A stretch of DNA of 31,943 nucleotides from Prochlorococcus sp. AG-455-E15 (GCA_003212115.1 QCQS01000003.1:1-31943), one strand, 5' to 3'. Shown: positions 24,201 to 31,910, counted from the stretch's first letter. Translations and numbers: made by a program. The notes: generated by a model not told the origin, from the sequence alone.

Positions 24201-24776
24201 TTAACAAAACCAGCTAAACTTGTTTCACCTATAAGCATTTCTCAGTTAGAAGAAACAAAAGATAAAACTAAAGTCTCTTTAGTTGGAATGATTCCTGATT
24301 TGAAGCAAATTACAACGAGAAAAGGAGATAGGATGGCTATAGTTCAGCTAGAGGATCTTTCTGGATGTTGTGAAGCAATAGTTTTTCCGAAAACCTACGT
24401 AAGATTATCAGAATTTCTTTTGACTGATACTAGATTATTGGTTTGGGGAACAATAGATAATAAAAGTGATAAGACTCAATTAATAATTGATGATTGTAGA
24501 GAAATTGATAACCTTAAATTACTTATCATATATCTTGAAAGTTCTCAGGCATCAGATGTTAGGGTACAAAATACCTTGAGAAACTGTTTAACTCAATTTA
24601 AACCAGAAAAAGATAGGTGTGGAATAAAGATTCCAGTTTTAGCAGCAGTGAGAAATAAAAATAGTGTTACCTACGTTAAATTCGGTGAACAGTTCTGTGT
24701 TGGAGATATTCAAGGAGTATGTAAATTATTAAAAGATAAATCATTCCAAGTTAATTTGAAATCTTTAGTTTCCTAG
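21279..24776 (+). CDS. dnaE: DNA polymerase III alpha subunit
   Basis: The replicative polymerase, 1165 residues and uninterrupted. An N-terminal PHP domain begins FVPLHNHSDYSLLDGA and includes ALTDHGVMYGV and IATNDAHYL. The catalytic palm has PDIDTDF (Asp409, 411 and 413) with a third Asp near residue 567 (MDFLGLKNL). The fingers include GPGRGSAAGSLVAYAL. Then come a beta-binding/HhH region and an OB-fold (TKVSLVGMIPDLKQI, near 980). Many cyanobacteria carry a split dnaE joined by an intein, but here the gene is contiguous with no intein, as in other marine picocyanobacteria. Its end lies one base from the convergent gene. Confidence 0.98.
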   Translation: MAFVPLHNHSDYSLLDGASQISKIVDRACDLGMESIALTDHGVMYGVLDLVKKCKGKGIKPIIGNEMYVINGSIDDPQPKKEKRYHLVVLAKNYTGYKNLVKLTTISHLNGMRGRGIFSRPCIDKSLLSKYSDGLIVSTACLGGEIPQAILKGRLDVAEDIALWYKKLFADDFYLEIQDHGSIEDRIVNVELIKIGKKHQIKVIATNDAHYLSSMDVEAHDALLCVLTGKLISDEKRLRYTGTEYIKSENEMLELFKDHIDDESIIEAVNNTVEISQKVEVFDLFGNYRMPKFPLKEDIDSFSFLTQLSYKGLLKRLKKNDLTEVEENYKKRLSSELKIIKDMGFPDYFLVVWDYIKFARDNSIPVGPGRGSAAGSLVAYALQITNIDPVEHGLLFERFLNPARKSMPDIDTDFCIDRRNEVIDYVTNRYGEDKVAQIITFNKMTSKAVLKDVARVLDIPYGEADKLAKLIPVVRGKPYKLNEMIDKNSPSQEFRDKYVNDNRVKKWVDLALRIEGTNKTYGVHAAGVVIASDPLDELVPLQRNNDGQIITQYSMDDIESLGLLKMDFLGLKNLTMIEKTVSLINQSTGKKINIDELPQNDGKTFELIGRGDLEGIFQLESSGMKQVVKDFKPNSLEDISSILALYRPGPLDAGLIPKFINRKNGNEKIDFPHPFIKSILTETYGIMVYQEQIMKIAQDLAGYSLGDADLLRRAMGKKKVSEMVKHRNIFVDGSMKKGVNEKLANDLFDQMVLFAEYCFNKSHSTAYGAVTYQTAFLKAHFPVAYMAALLSVNSGSSDKMQRYISNCYSMGIEVISPSINFSGVDFTIKNNQILFGLSAIKNLGDSAIRNIIENRNRFGAFKSLSDLCDRLPSNILNKRSLESLIHCGALDEFSNDNNRAQLLSDLEHVIEWASSRNRDRLSGQGNLFDSKDEFSNVAFSDSQLAKVDDYSLIEKLKLEKQLLGFYLSDHPLKHLTKPAKLVSPISISQLEETKDKTKVSLVGMIPDLKQITTRKGDRMAIVQLEDLSGCCEAIVFPKTYVRLSEFLLTDTRLLVWGTIDNKSDKTQLIIDDCREIDNLKLLIIYLESSQASDVRVQNTLRNCLTQFKPEKDRCGIKIPVLAAVRNKNSVTYVKFGEQFCVGDIQGVCKLLKDKSFQVNLKSLVS

Positions 24777-24777
24777 A

Positions 24778-25227
24778 TTAACTTTTGTCTTCGAAATTTT
24801 GAGTTGCAGGTTTGAAGGCTGCTTTTGCACGTTCTATGTTCATTGGAATATTTTCAATGCCAAATAATGATCCAGGCTCTTTATCCCAGCTAGCTGATAA
24901 TATTCCAAAACTCAATCCTGCTAGACCTAACAAAAAAAACAATGCTGAAATTGCAATAGTTGATGAAGGAGGTATTTCAGCAATATTCCTTGTCACTATG
25001 ATGTAACTAACGACAAAAACAGACATCCCTAATATTGTGGGAATTCCCGCTGTAAAAAATATTCTTCTTGCCATTCTATCAGCAACATATTTAGGTATCC
25101 CACTTGACGATCTCTTTGGGGTAGTTACAGAATTAGATGTTTTTTCTAAATTAGCAAAAGCAGGTTTCTCAGAATAATTTTTTTTCTTTTTAAATCCTGT
25201 CTTTTTTTTAGATTGCTTTTTTTTCAT
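24778..25227 (-). CDS. PAM68-like protein (DUF3464), photosystem II assembly factor family
   Basis: A 149-residue membrane protein. The first 35 residues are very basic (MKKKQSKKKTGFKKKK). Then IPKYVADRMARRIFFTAGIPTILGMSVFVVSYII gives the first span. A second span (ISALFFLLGLAGLSFGILSA) is followed by SWDKEPGSLFGIENIPMN. This matches the PAM68/DUF3464 family, whose Arabidopsis and Synechocystis members help early photosystem II assembly and chlorophyll insertion. The assignment rests on recognising the two-span pattern and the ASWD-PGS-LG motif. rpsO lies nine bases upstream, so they may share a transcript. Confidence 0.85.
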   Translation of the reverse strand: MKKKQSKKKTGFKKKKNYSEKPAFANLEKTSNSVTTPKRSSSGIPKYVADRMARRIFFTAGIPTILGMSVFVVSYIIVTRNIAEIPPSSTIAISALFFLLGLAGLSFGILSASWDKEPGSLFGIENIPMNIERAKAAFKPATQNFEDKS

Positions 25228-25236
25228 TAATTGAAA

Positions 25237-25506
25237 TCATCCTCTGATTCCAATTTTCTTTACTAGTTCTTGATATCTTTGAACATTTTTGTCTTTTATA
25301 AAAGATAGTAATCTTTTCCTCTTACCAATCATTTTTAATAATCCTTGCCTTGAAGCGAAATCATGAATATTTCCTTGAAGGTGGTCACTTAATTTCGATA
25401 TTCTTTTTGAAAGCAGTGCTACTTGAACTTCAGCTGAACCTGTATCAGTTGGATGTACTTGATGAGTCTCAATCAGCTTCTGTTTTTCAGCTGTATCTAA
25501 TGACAT
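25237..25506 (-). CDS. rpsO: 30S ribosomal protein S15
   Basis: An 89-residue ribosomal protein of the small subunit that binds the 16S rRNA central domain. The sequence HPTDTGSAEVQVALLSKRISKLSDHLQ and the RQGLLKMIGKRKRLLSF segment are invariant S15 features, and the length is standard. The upstream 31 bases separate it from ruvA and include TATTATATAA, a possible -10. Confidence 0.99.
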   Translation of the reverse strand: MSLDTAEKQKLIETHQVHPTDTGSAEVQVALLSKRISKLSDHLQGNIHDFASRQGLLKMIGKRKRLLSFIKDKNVQRYQELVKKIGIRG

Positions 25507-25537
25507 AAATTTTACTTCTTTTTTATATAATACTACG

Positions 25538-26215
25538 TCATCTAGCTATATTACTACTATCTTTATCTATATAATTCATAGCTAATTTCAATAAATTCTC
25601 AAATGATACATTATTGTTATTTTTAGCAAGGAGATCTATCTCTCTAATAATAATTGGCAAAATAGTCTTGATTTCTTTATTTTTGTAGTTTAATGATTGA
25701 AGGGTTAACTGAAGCTCTTCGATCATTTTATTGGTTTTAGCATCCATAATCTCAAATTCATCTTTGCCTTTATTATCTTCATATTTTATTTCACTTTTAA
25801 ATTTATTTTTTAATTCTAAAATTAACCGATCACTCATTTTTTGTCCTATACCAGGTACGGAACAAATTAGCTTTTTGTTTTGAGTTTTTATTGCATTAAT
25901 AACTTCACTAATAGAATATTTATTTAATATCGCCATACCGATTTGAGATCCAACACCTCTGATACTTAAAATTTCGATAAAGAAATTCTTTTGATCTTTT
26001 GATGTAAAGCCAAATAATAAATCTGAATCTTCTTTCTTAATATGTTTTAACCAAAGAGTGATTTTTTTATTAGATATCTGTTTTGTTTTTAATTTGAGAA
26101 AAAGGGATTCTAGTATTTGTATTTCGTATCCTAATCCTTGACAATTTATTAAAGCAAAAAATTTTTGATTAGTTTGCCATAAATCAACCAATTCTCCATT
26201 TATCCAACTAATCAA
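25538..26215 (-). CDS. ruvA: Holliday junction branch migration protein RuvA
   Basis: A 225-residue DNA-binding subunit of RuvAB, which moves Holliday junctions in recombination and repair. The start MISWINGELVDLW fits the family, although the codon is TTG, directly after the stop codon of the preceding gene. The N-terminal OB domain is followed by two helix-hairpin-helix motifs (SIRGVGSQIGMAIL and CSVPGIGQKMSDRLILEL). A C-terminal three-helix domain that contacts RuvB (LQSLNYKNKEIKTI) closes it. The linker is Lys/Glu-rich. Confidence 0.95.
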   Translation of the reverse strand: MISWINGELVDLWQTNQKFFALINCQGLGYEIQILESLFLKLKTKQISNKKITLWLKHIKKEDSDLLFGFTSKDQKNFFIEILSIRGVGSQIGMAILNKYSISEVINAIKTQNKKLICSVPGIGQKMSDRLILELKNKFKSEIKYEDNKGKDEFEIMDAKTNKMIEELQLTLQSLNYKNKEIKTILPIIIREIDLLAKNNNNVSFENLLKLAMNYIDKDSSNIAR

Positions 26216-26572
26216 TTAACCACCATCCACCTGACATCCAATTAGCGCTCCTGCGGTCCCACCAGCGGGAACGGCCCAAAATCTGTCTTTACCTCTAGAG
26301 GAGGATAGTGCAATTCCAGCTCCAAGAATACCTCCAATTACAGAGCCTTGACTACAGTCATTATCATCTATTTTTTCTGCCTGATTTTGTCCTCCGCAGG
26401 GTATTTCTACTGCAACTTCATAACCTTTTACGTAGCCAGGATTAGACTTTGTTCCTGGTATATATTCTTCTCTCCATTCTGTTCTTGTACAAGTTACTGA
26501 CTTTGGAGTTGATGCTTTAACTTGAACAATAGGAGAAAAACAAAATAATAATGCTAAATAGTAAAATTTCAC
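26216..26572 (-). CDS. Exported glycine-rich protein with glycine-zipper segment
   Basis: A 118-residue protein with an N-terminal signal peptide (MKFYYLALLFCFSPIVQVKAS). The mature part has two Cys flanking a Tyr/Gly segment (VTCTRTEWREEYIPG to EIPCGG). It ends in a glycine-zipper-like stretch (GSVIGGILGAGIAL, then PAGGTAGALIGC) similar to the 17-kDa surface antigen/YMGG families that insert in the outer membrane. No lipobox is evident. The specific family is not recognised. Its stop codon directly abuts the ruvA start, so the two are co-transcribed despite no obvious functional link. Confidence 0.72.
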   Translation of the reverse strand: MKFYYLALLFCFSPIVQVKASTPKSVTCTRTEWREEYIPGTKSNPGYVKGYEVAVEIPCGGQNQAEKIDDNDCSQGSVIGGILGAGIALSSSRGKDRFWAVPAGGTAGALIGCQVDGG

Positions 26573-26597
26573 CTTTTTTTTTTACTCTAATAATATT

Positions 26598-27488
26598 CTA
26601 TGTCCTTTTGATTATTTTGGTAGTAGAAACAATAGTTCCTAATAAAACTAGAGAGGCGCCTAATAAAAAATTTATATTTATTAATTCACTAAAAAACAAT
26701 ATCCCCCAAATTGAACCGAAAAAAACTTGTAAATAGTTAATTGTTGATGCTTCAGAAGCAGGTAAATTCTTTAATCCTATAGTTAAGAAAGTCTGACCTA
26801 ATTGAGTAAATAAGCCAATACCTATTATCCAAACTAATTCATTCCAATTTGGAGTAACCCACTCAATAACTACTATTGGTAATAAAGTTATAAAAGAAAC
26901 AAGTGGAAAATATTCGATAATCACATAAACATCTTCAGTAAATGAAAGTTTCTTAACTGTAACGTAAGCTAATGCGGTGCAGATTGCTCCAAGAAATGCT
27001 ATCAAAATCGAAACATTTTCAATTTCAACGTTTATATTTGATAATTGGTTTGGATTTAATATTACTAATATTCCAATCCAGCCAATAATTAAGGCAAAAA
27101 TTACATTACGAGTTATTTTTTCATTTATAAATATGCCAGCAAATATAGATATAAAAATAGGATATGTGTACTGAATGACTGTAGATATACTAAGAGGCAT
27201 ATTTCTTATTGCATAAAAAATACAAACTAAAGCTAAAGTTCCTAAAACACCTCTTAATATAAGTAAGGGTCTGTTTTCCCCCCATGGGTTTATATTTTTT
27301 AGATTAATTATGAATAATGTAATTATTAAACTTAATAATGATCTGAATAATACTAATTCATAAATAGGTATCCTTTTATCAATATTTTTTACGCACAAAG
27401 TCATCAAACTGAAGAAGAATGAGGCAAATACTAAATTAAACTTATTAAATGAATTAAATTTTTTTTCTAATTCTTCGATATTTATCAT
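26598..27488 (-). CDS. EamA/DMT-superfamily transporter
   Basis: A 296-residue membrane protein with about ten hydrophobic spans arranged as two EamA repeats. The first repeat includes YELVLFRSLLSLIITLF and GVLGTLALVCIFYAIRNMPLS, the second ALAYVTVKKL and NLPASEASTINYLQVFFGSIWG. The Leu-Pro-x-Ser pattern before the fourth span in each half is typical of drug/metabolite exporters. The substrate is unknown; family members move amino acids, metabolites or cofactors. Divergent from dnaG. Confidence 0.88.
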   Translation of the reverse strand: MINIEELEKKFNSFNKFNLVFASFFFSLMTLCVKNIDKRIPIYELVLFRSLLSLIITLFIINLKNINPWGENRPLLILRGVLGTLALVCIFYAIRNMPLSISTVIQYTYPIFISIFAGIFINEKITRNVIFALIIGWIGILVILNPNQLSNINVEIENVSILIAFLGAICTALAYVTVKKLSFTEDVYVIIEYFPLVSFITLLPIVVIEWVTPNWNELVWIIGIGLFTQLGQTFLTIGLKNLPASEASTINYLQVFFGSIWGILFFSELININFLLGASLVLLGTIVSTTKIIKRT

Positions 27489-27583
27489 TTTTAAAAATAA
27501 TTTTTTTGTGAAATTAAGTAGATTCTTATTTGATTTTGACCTATAACAAATAAATCATTATTTATTTTTTGATAAAAATCTCA

Positions 27584-29617
27584 ATGGTTCATTCTATACA
27601 CCCAAGAACTATTCAAGAGGTTAAGGAAAAAGCAGATATTGTTGACGTAATATCGGAACATATTGTTCTTAAGAAGAAAGGCAAAGAATTCGTTGGGATT
27701 TGCCCTTTTCATGATGATACTAAGCCATCTATGACAGTATCACCAAGTAAACAATTCTATTATTGCTTTTCTTGTGGAGCTGGTGGTAACTCTATTAAAT
27801 TTTTAATGGAATTTACTCGTGCAAATTTTTCTGATGTTGTACTTTCTCTTGCTAAGAAGAATAATATTAATGTTGAAAATCTTGAGGGTCCCCAAGTAGA
27901 AGCTTATAAAAAACAACTATCTAGAAAGGAAGAGCTTTATAAAATATTAAGAGTCACTAAAAATTGGTTTAAGTCTCAATTAAATAATCCTATAGGTGTT
28001 GAAGCGATGAAATATTTAACAAACAAGAGAAACTTGAGTAATAAAATTATTGATGACTTTGAATTAGGTTTTGCCCCAAATTCATGGAATGATTTATTTA
28101 ACTATCTATCCAAGGTTGAGAAATTTCCTATCAATCTAATATTGGCTTCAGGGCTTGCAATCTCTAAGGATAATTCTGACAAGATTTATGATCGTTTTAG
28201 AAATAGATTAATCGTTCCTATATATGATATGCAAGGTCGTGTAGTTGCCTTTGGTGGGAGATCACTTAATGGACAGGAACCCAAATATCTTAATTCTCCT
28301 GAATCAGAGATATTTGAAAAAGGGAAAATGTTGTTTGCATTTGAAAAAGCATCTAGCAATATAAGAAAAAAAGATAAAGCTATTATTGTTGAAGGATACT
28401 TTGATGTGATTTCTCTTCATTCAAAAGGTATAAATAATTGTGTAGCTTCCCTCGGTACCGCATTAAATAAATATCAAATTTCTCAACTATGTAGATGTAC
28501 AGATAATAAAAATATAATATTGAATTTTGATTCTGATAATGCAGGAATATCAGCTACAAAAAGAGTAATAAAAGAAGTCGAAAGCTTATCACTCCATGAT
28601 CAAATTAATCTTAAGATACTTCAACTTAATGATTTTAAAGATCCTGACGAATTTTTAAATAGTCATACCCCAGAAGATTATTTTAACCTAATTGATAATT
28701 CATCCTTTTGGATTGATTGGGAGATTGATCAGATCTTTAAAGATAAAGATTTAACTAAGTCTGAAAATTTCCAGAGTGTTATTTCTTCATTGGTAAAATT
28801 GTTGAGCAAATTACCTCAATCATCAACAAGAACTCATTACTTACAAAAAGTTTCCGAACGTTTGAGTGAGGGACAAGCAAGGTTAGCGATACAGTTCGAA
28901 CAAGATTTAAGAAATCAAGTTAAGGGATTTCGTTGGCATGGTAGATCAAAAAAATTTGAACAACCAAATGAAATTTCTCGGCGTGAGAAAAATGAATCGG
29001 AAATAATCTTTTATTATTTGCATTGTCCTGATCTTCGCTTATTTATTCGCGATGAATTTCTCAAAAGAGAAATTAATGGTTTTAATACTAATCAAATTCA
29101 AAATTTATGGGAAGCTATTTCAAAAATTGAACAAAATAATTTAGGTTTAAATTATTTAAATGAATTAAAAGAATCTAATAGTCAAAATCTTCAAAAAGAG
29201 TTTTTTGCTATTGACTTGATTTCACTGCTTACTGATCACTTAGCTCTTTATAATCCAGATTTATCAAATAAAATTAATAATTTTATTAATCCAAATGAGT
29301 TGTTTTTAACATTGCTTAGTAATCCTAAAGATAATTTACTTGGAACTTTATCACTTCTTGAAAAATATAATTCTTTAAAAAGATGTAGACACTTGATCGA
29401 ATCTTGGGGATCACAAAGATTAAAAACTTTAGAAAATTGTATTTCTATTTTAATTGATAATCCTTCTTCAGGTCCCTCAGAAACTAATAAAGAGATAGAT
29501 GATCTCTTTAAGGATTTAAACTCAGATGCGATTAAATTTCAGGAATTATATTACTTAGAAAGAAAACATATAAGTTTTTTAGATAAACAACGCTGTGGTA
29601 ATTTTATTGCTAGCTAA
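27584..29617 (+). CDS. dnaG: DNA primase
   Basis: A 677-residue primase that lays RNA primers for replication. The zinc ribbon is CPFH (Cys40, His43) with YYCFSCG (Cys61, Cys64). The TOPRIM core has IIVEGYFDVISLH (Glu near 270) and NFDSDNAG (near 315). The C-terminal part (from about 430) is the DnaB-interacting region and is divergent. The ATG at 27584 is preferred over a TTG five codons upstream because family proteins start just before IHPRTIQEVKE. Confidence 0.97.
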   Translation: MVHSIHPRTIQEVKEKADIVDVISEHIVLKKKGKEFVGICPFHDDTKPSMTVSPSKQFYYCFSCGAGGNSIKFLMEFTRANFSDVVLSLAKKNNINVENLEGPQVEAYKKQLSRKEELYKILRVTKNWFKSQLNNPIGVEAMKYLTNKRNLSNKIIDDFELGFAPNSWNDLFNYLSKVEKFPINLILASGLAISKDNSDKIYDRFRNRLIVPIYDMQGRVVAFGGRSLNGQEPKYLNSPESEIFEKGKMLFAFEKASSNIRKKDKAIIVEGYFDVISLHSKGINNCVASLGTALNKYQISQLCRCTDNKNIILNFDSDNAGISATKRVIKEVESLSLHDQINLKILQLNDFKDPDEFLNSHTPEDYFNLIDNSSFWIDWEIDQIFKDKDLTKSENFQSVISSLVKLLSKLPQSSTRTHYLQKVSERLSEGQARLAIQFEQDLRNQVKGFRWHGRSKKFEQPNEISRREKNESEIIFYYLHCPDLRLFIRDEFLKREINGFNTNQIQNLWEAISKIEQNNLGLNYLNELKESNSQNLQKEFFAIDLISLLTDHLALYNPDLSNKINNFINPNELFLTLLSNPKDNLLGTLSLLEKYNSLKRCRHLIESWGSQRLKTLENCISILIDNPSSGPSETNKEIDDLFKDLNSDAIKFQELYYLERKHISFLDKQRCGNFIAS

Positions 29618-29633
29618 TATAGCTTATTTGGAT

Positions 29634-30101
29634 TTATAGGCAGTATTTTTTAATCATATTTCTTACCTTTTTGGGCTTGTCTTCAAAAATATAAGCTTCC
29701 ACTTCTTTTGCATAAGTTCCAGAAAAATATGAAGTAGAGAACTCTAATGATCTTCTCTTACTTTGATGTAATTTAGCTTCTAAATTTTTTATATCGCCTA
29801 TTGTCTTATTGTTGTTACATTTTTGTATGGCATGAGTAGCTTCATGTCTTAACGCTTTTCTTATTGCCAATTTTGTTTTGAAGTTGTCTTTACTTGGATG
29901 CTGCTTTTCATTTCTGTAATTTGTTTTCCTTTTTGCATTTTCAGTACATATTATTATTTTATTTTCTACAAAATTATGTAGTCCTTTTATTTCCTTATTT
30001 AAGAGACATTCAATTTTATTTTCTTCAACTTCATAGTTTGCTTTTATCAATAAGTCAAGAATCTCTTTATCTAATTTGCTTAAAAATATAATAAATTCCA
30101 T
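29634..30101 (-). CDS. Putative zinc metalloprotease with HExxH motif (Atp23-like layout), uncharacterised
   Basis: A 155-residue soluble protein with no signal peptide. It carries LRHEATHAIQKC, a HExxH metal site (His86, Glu87, His90). Before it lies a strand ending in Cys (NKIIICTEN, residues 47-55). About 43 residues after it comes KEVEAYIFED, where Glu133 or Glu135 could be the third ligand. That order (Cys-containing strand, HExxH followed by a Cys, then a Glu-containing helix) resembles Atp23/M76 peptidases, though overall similarity is too low to be sure. It lies nine bases after umuC on the same strand, so is probably in the same transcript. No function has been recognised. Confidence 0.7.
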   Translation of the reverse strand: MEFIIFLSKLDKEILDLLIKANYEVEENKIECLLNKEIKGLHNFVENKIIICTENAKRKTNYRNEKQHPSKDNFKTKLAIRKALRHEATHAIQKCNNNKTIGDIKNLEAKLHQSKRRSLEFSTSYFSGTYAKEVEAYIFEDKPKKVRNMIKKYCL

Positions 30102-30110
30102 TTTAATTTT

Positions 30111-31397
30111 TTACTTTACTATAGTTGGGATCTGTTCTATATCAGTTGTAGATGAGCGACTTAAGAAATTCTTATTCATCGTCCAACTTTTTGGCGTTTT
30201 CGTAATAGCCCATGTAATTGCATTGTTATTAAATCTTTTATTTAATAAATCAATAGTTCTCATGAGAATTGCTGATTTTTTTAGGTCTTTCTGAGATTTG
30301 TAATTGATAACTGATTGCTGTAAATATTCGCTATTAGTTAGATCTTGCATTAAAACACCGGCTTTTGAAAATTTATATTCGGGATTGTAAATTTCTTTAG
30401 ACAATTCAACTACTATTTTTAAAATGCTGTTTGTGTCGTCAGTTGCATTTGTAAGTTTTCTATGAGCACTTCTTTGATAATTTTGACTTGAATATTTACT
30501 GGTTCTTGCAAATACTCTAATATTAGATGATTGCAAATTCTGACTTCTCATTTTTTCAGATGCTTTTATTGCGTGAGTCGCTAGTGCTTGAGTTAAGTCT
30601 TCTAATTTTGTGACAGGAGTGCCGAAACTCCTGCTTACCTGAATTTCTTTTTTTGACTTCTTGTTTTTTTCTATAGGCAGACATTTATAACCTTTCAGTT
30701 CTAATTGCAATCTTTTTCCTACTATGCCTAGTTTCTTGATGATTTCATTTTCTTCCATATCTCTTAATTCTTTCGCATTCTTAATACCTTTACTTTGCAA
30801 CCAATTAGAGGTTTGTTTCCCAACTCCCCATATTTTGTCTACACTAATTTTTTTTAAATAATTATTCTCATTTCTGGTTTTAGCTAAATCAAATATTCCA
30901 GCTGAATAATCAATATTTTTAGCTAATTTATTAGCAATTTTTGCTCTTACTTTATTTTCTCCTATTCCTACTGTTATGGTAATCCCTAGATTCTGATATA
31001 TTAATGATCTTATGTTTCTTGCCCAAGGATATAGATTCTTATCATTAGGTCTAGAAATTGAGACAAATGCTTCGTCAATAGAATAAATTTCTATTTCTTC
31101 ACAGTAGTTTTTTAGTAAATTCATTAGTCTTCTGCTCATGTCGCCATAAAGAGAGTAGTTTGAGCTTAAGACTGCTACATCTAATTTATTTAATTTTTCT
31201 TTGATCTTAAAATAAGGAGTTCCCATTTTAATCTTTAAAGCTCGCGCTTCAGGACTTCTCGCAATGATACATCCATCATTATTAGATAAAATTACTACTG
31301 GTTTATTTCTTAAATTAGGATTAATATTTTGCTCACATGACGCATAAAAATTATTAGCATCTATAAGAGCTATAGCATCATTACTTGAAATTCCCAT
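30111..31397 (-). CDS. umuC: DNA polymerase V catalytic subunit UmuC
   Basis: A 428-residue Y-family translesion polymerase. The palm includes ALIDANNFYASCEQ and YSIDEAFVSI (catalytic acidic residues), with NNDGCIIARSPEARAL in the fingers. The HhH region has KIWGVGKQTSNWL. The little-finger domain includes VSRSFGTPV and the tail of UmuC type. It overlaps umuD by one base (TGATG), and the ATG at 31397 is used although a TTG lies one codon earlier. It bypasses lesions in error-prone fashion together with UmuD'. Confidence 0.95.
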   Translation of the reverse strand: MGISSNDAIALIDANNFYASCEQNINPNLRNKPVVILSNNDGCIIARSPEARALKIKMGTPYFKIKEKLNKLDVAVLSSNYSLYGDMSRRLMNLLKNYCEEIEIYSIDEAFVSISRPNDKNLYPWARNIRSLIYQNLGITITVGIGENKVRAKIANKLAKNIDYSAGIFDLAKTRNENNYLKKISVDKIWGVGKQTSNWLQSKGIKNAKELRDMEENEIIKKLGIVGKRLQLELKGYKCLPIEKNKKSKKEIQVSRSFGTPVTKLEDLTQALATHAIKASEKMRSQNLQSSNIRVFARTSKYSSQNYQRSAHRKLTNATDDTNSILKIVVELSKEIYNPEYKFSKAGVLMQDLTNSEYLQQSVINYKSQKDLKKSAILMRTIDLLNKRFNNNAITWAITKTPKSWTMNKNFLSRSSTTDIEQIPTIVK

Positions 31398-31810
31398 CAA
31401 TAGCTATGTATTGAATAAATAACAACTCCCCATATCTGTACATCAATATGGTTCTTAAAGCTAAAATCAGGATAATTATGATTTTCTGCTTTTAAATATA
31501 ATTCATCATTTTTTATAGATAATCTTTTTATTGTAAATTCTCCATCTATCATTGCGATGACAATATTCCCTGGCTTGGCGATTAAACTCTTGTCTACTAT
31601 TATTAAATCCTTATCTTTAATTCCTGCATTTATCATTGAGTCACCTTTAACTCTAAGAAAAAAAGTGCTAAACGGATTAGATATTAAATGTTCATTTAAA
31701 TCAATATTTTCTTCCGTATAATCATCTGCGGGAGAAGGAAACCCTGCAGATACCGAATCATTTAATAAGGGGATTCTGAACTTTTTAGTAGCTGAATCAA
31801 AAGAATTCAA
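31397..31810 (-). CDS. umuD: UmuD, LexA-like self-cleaving subunit of DNA polymerase V
   Basis: A 137-residue S24 peptidase. The cleavage site is Ala22-Gly23 (SAGFPSPADDY, the counterpart of Cys24-Gly25 in E. coli). Catalytic Ser58 (KGDSMIN) and Lys95 (EFTIKRL) are in place with the same spacing as in E. coli (60/97). Cleavage by RecA-stimulated autoproteolysis gives UmuD', which joins UmuC. The only possible start is TTG at 31810, just two bases from a large palindrome containing a LexA-box-like site. A LexA repressor is excluded by the absence of a helix-turn-helix domain. Confidence 0.94.
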   Translation of the reverse strand: MNSFDSATKKFRIPLLNDSVSAGFPSPADDYTEENIDLNEHLISNPFSTFFLRVKGDSMINAGIKDKDLIIVDKSLIAKPGNIVIAMIDGEFTIKRLSIKNDELYLKAENHNYPDFSFKNHIDVQIWGVVIYSIHSY

Positions 31811-31812
31811 GA

Positions 31813-31855
31813 TTTAAATTAATAGTATATATGTACTATATACTATTAATTTAAA
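31813..31855. promoter_or_regulatory. 43-bp palindrome at the umuDC promoter with LexA-box-like core
   Basis: Two perfectly complementary 19-base arms flank the pentamer TGTAC (31832-31836). Read on the minus strand, 31837-31824 is AGTACATATATACT, one mismatch from the cyanobacterial LexA consensus RGTACNNNDGTWCB. It overlaps TATACT (31829-31824), a plausible -10. That placement would suit SOS repression by LexA. If TATACT is the -10, the transcript would start about six bases before the TTG. All of this is inferred from sequence. Confidence 0.6.
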
Positions 31856-31889
31856 AAATAGTTAGTTATTAAAGTTTTATAGATTAATT

Positions 31890-31910
31890 TTAGATTAAAT
31901 CTAATCTTTT
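31890..31910 (+). terminator. Possible hairpin with T-run near the right edge
   Basis: TTAGAT-TAA-ATCTAA is a 6-bp stem with a 3-base loop, followed by TCTTTTT on the plus strand. No plus-strand gene precedes it within the window, so its role is unclear. The 88 bases from 31856 to the right edge contain no gene that I can support. Confidence 0.25.

Noticed and set aside
21279..24776. Possible split or intein-bearing dnaE, as in other cyanobacteria
   Set aside because: The frame is continuous for 1165 residues with no intein-like insert at the polymerase motifs.
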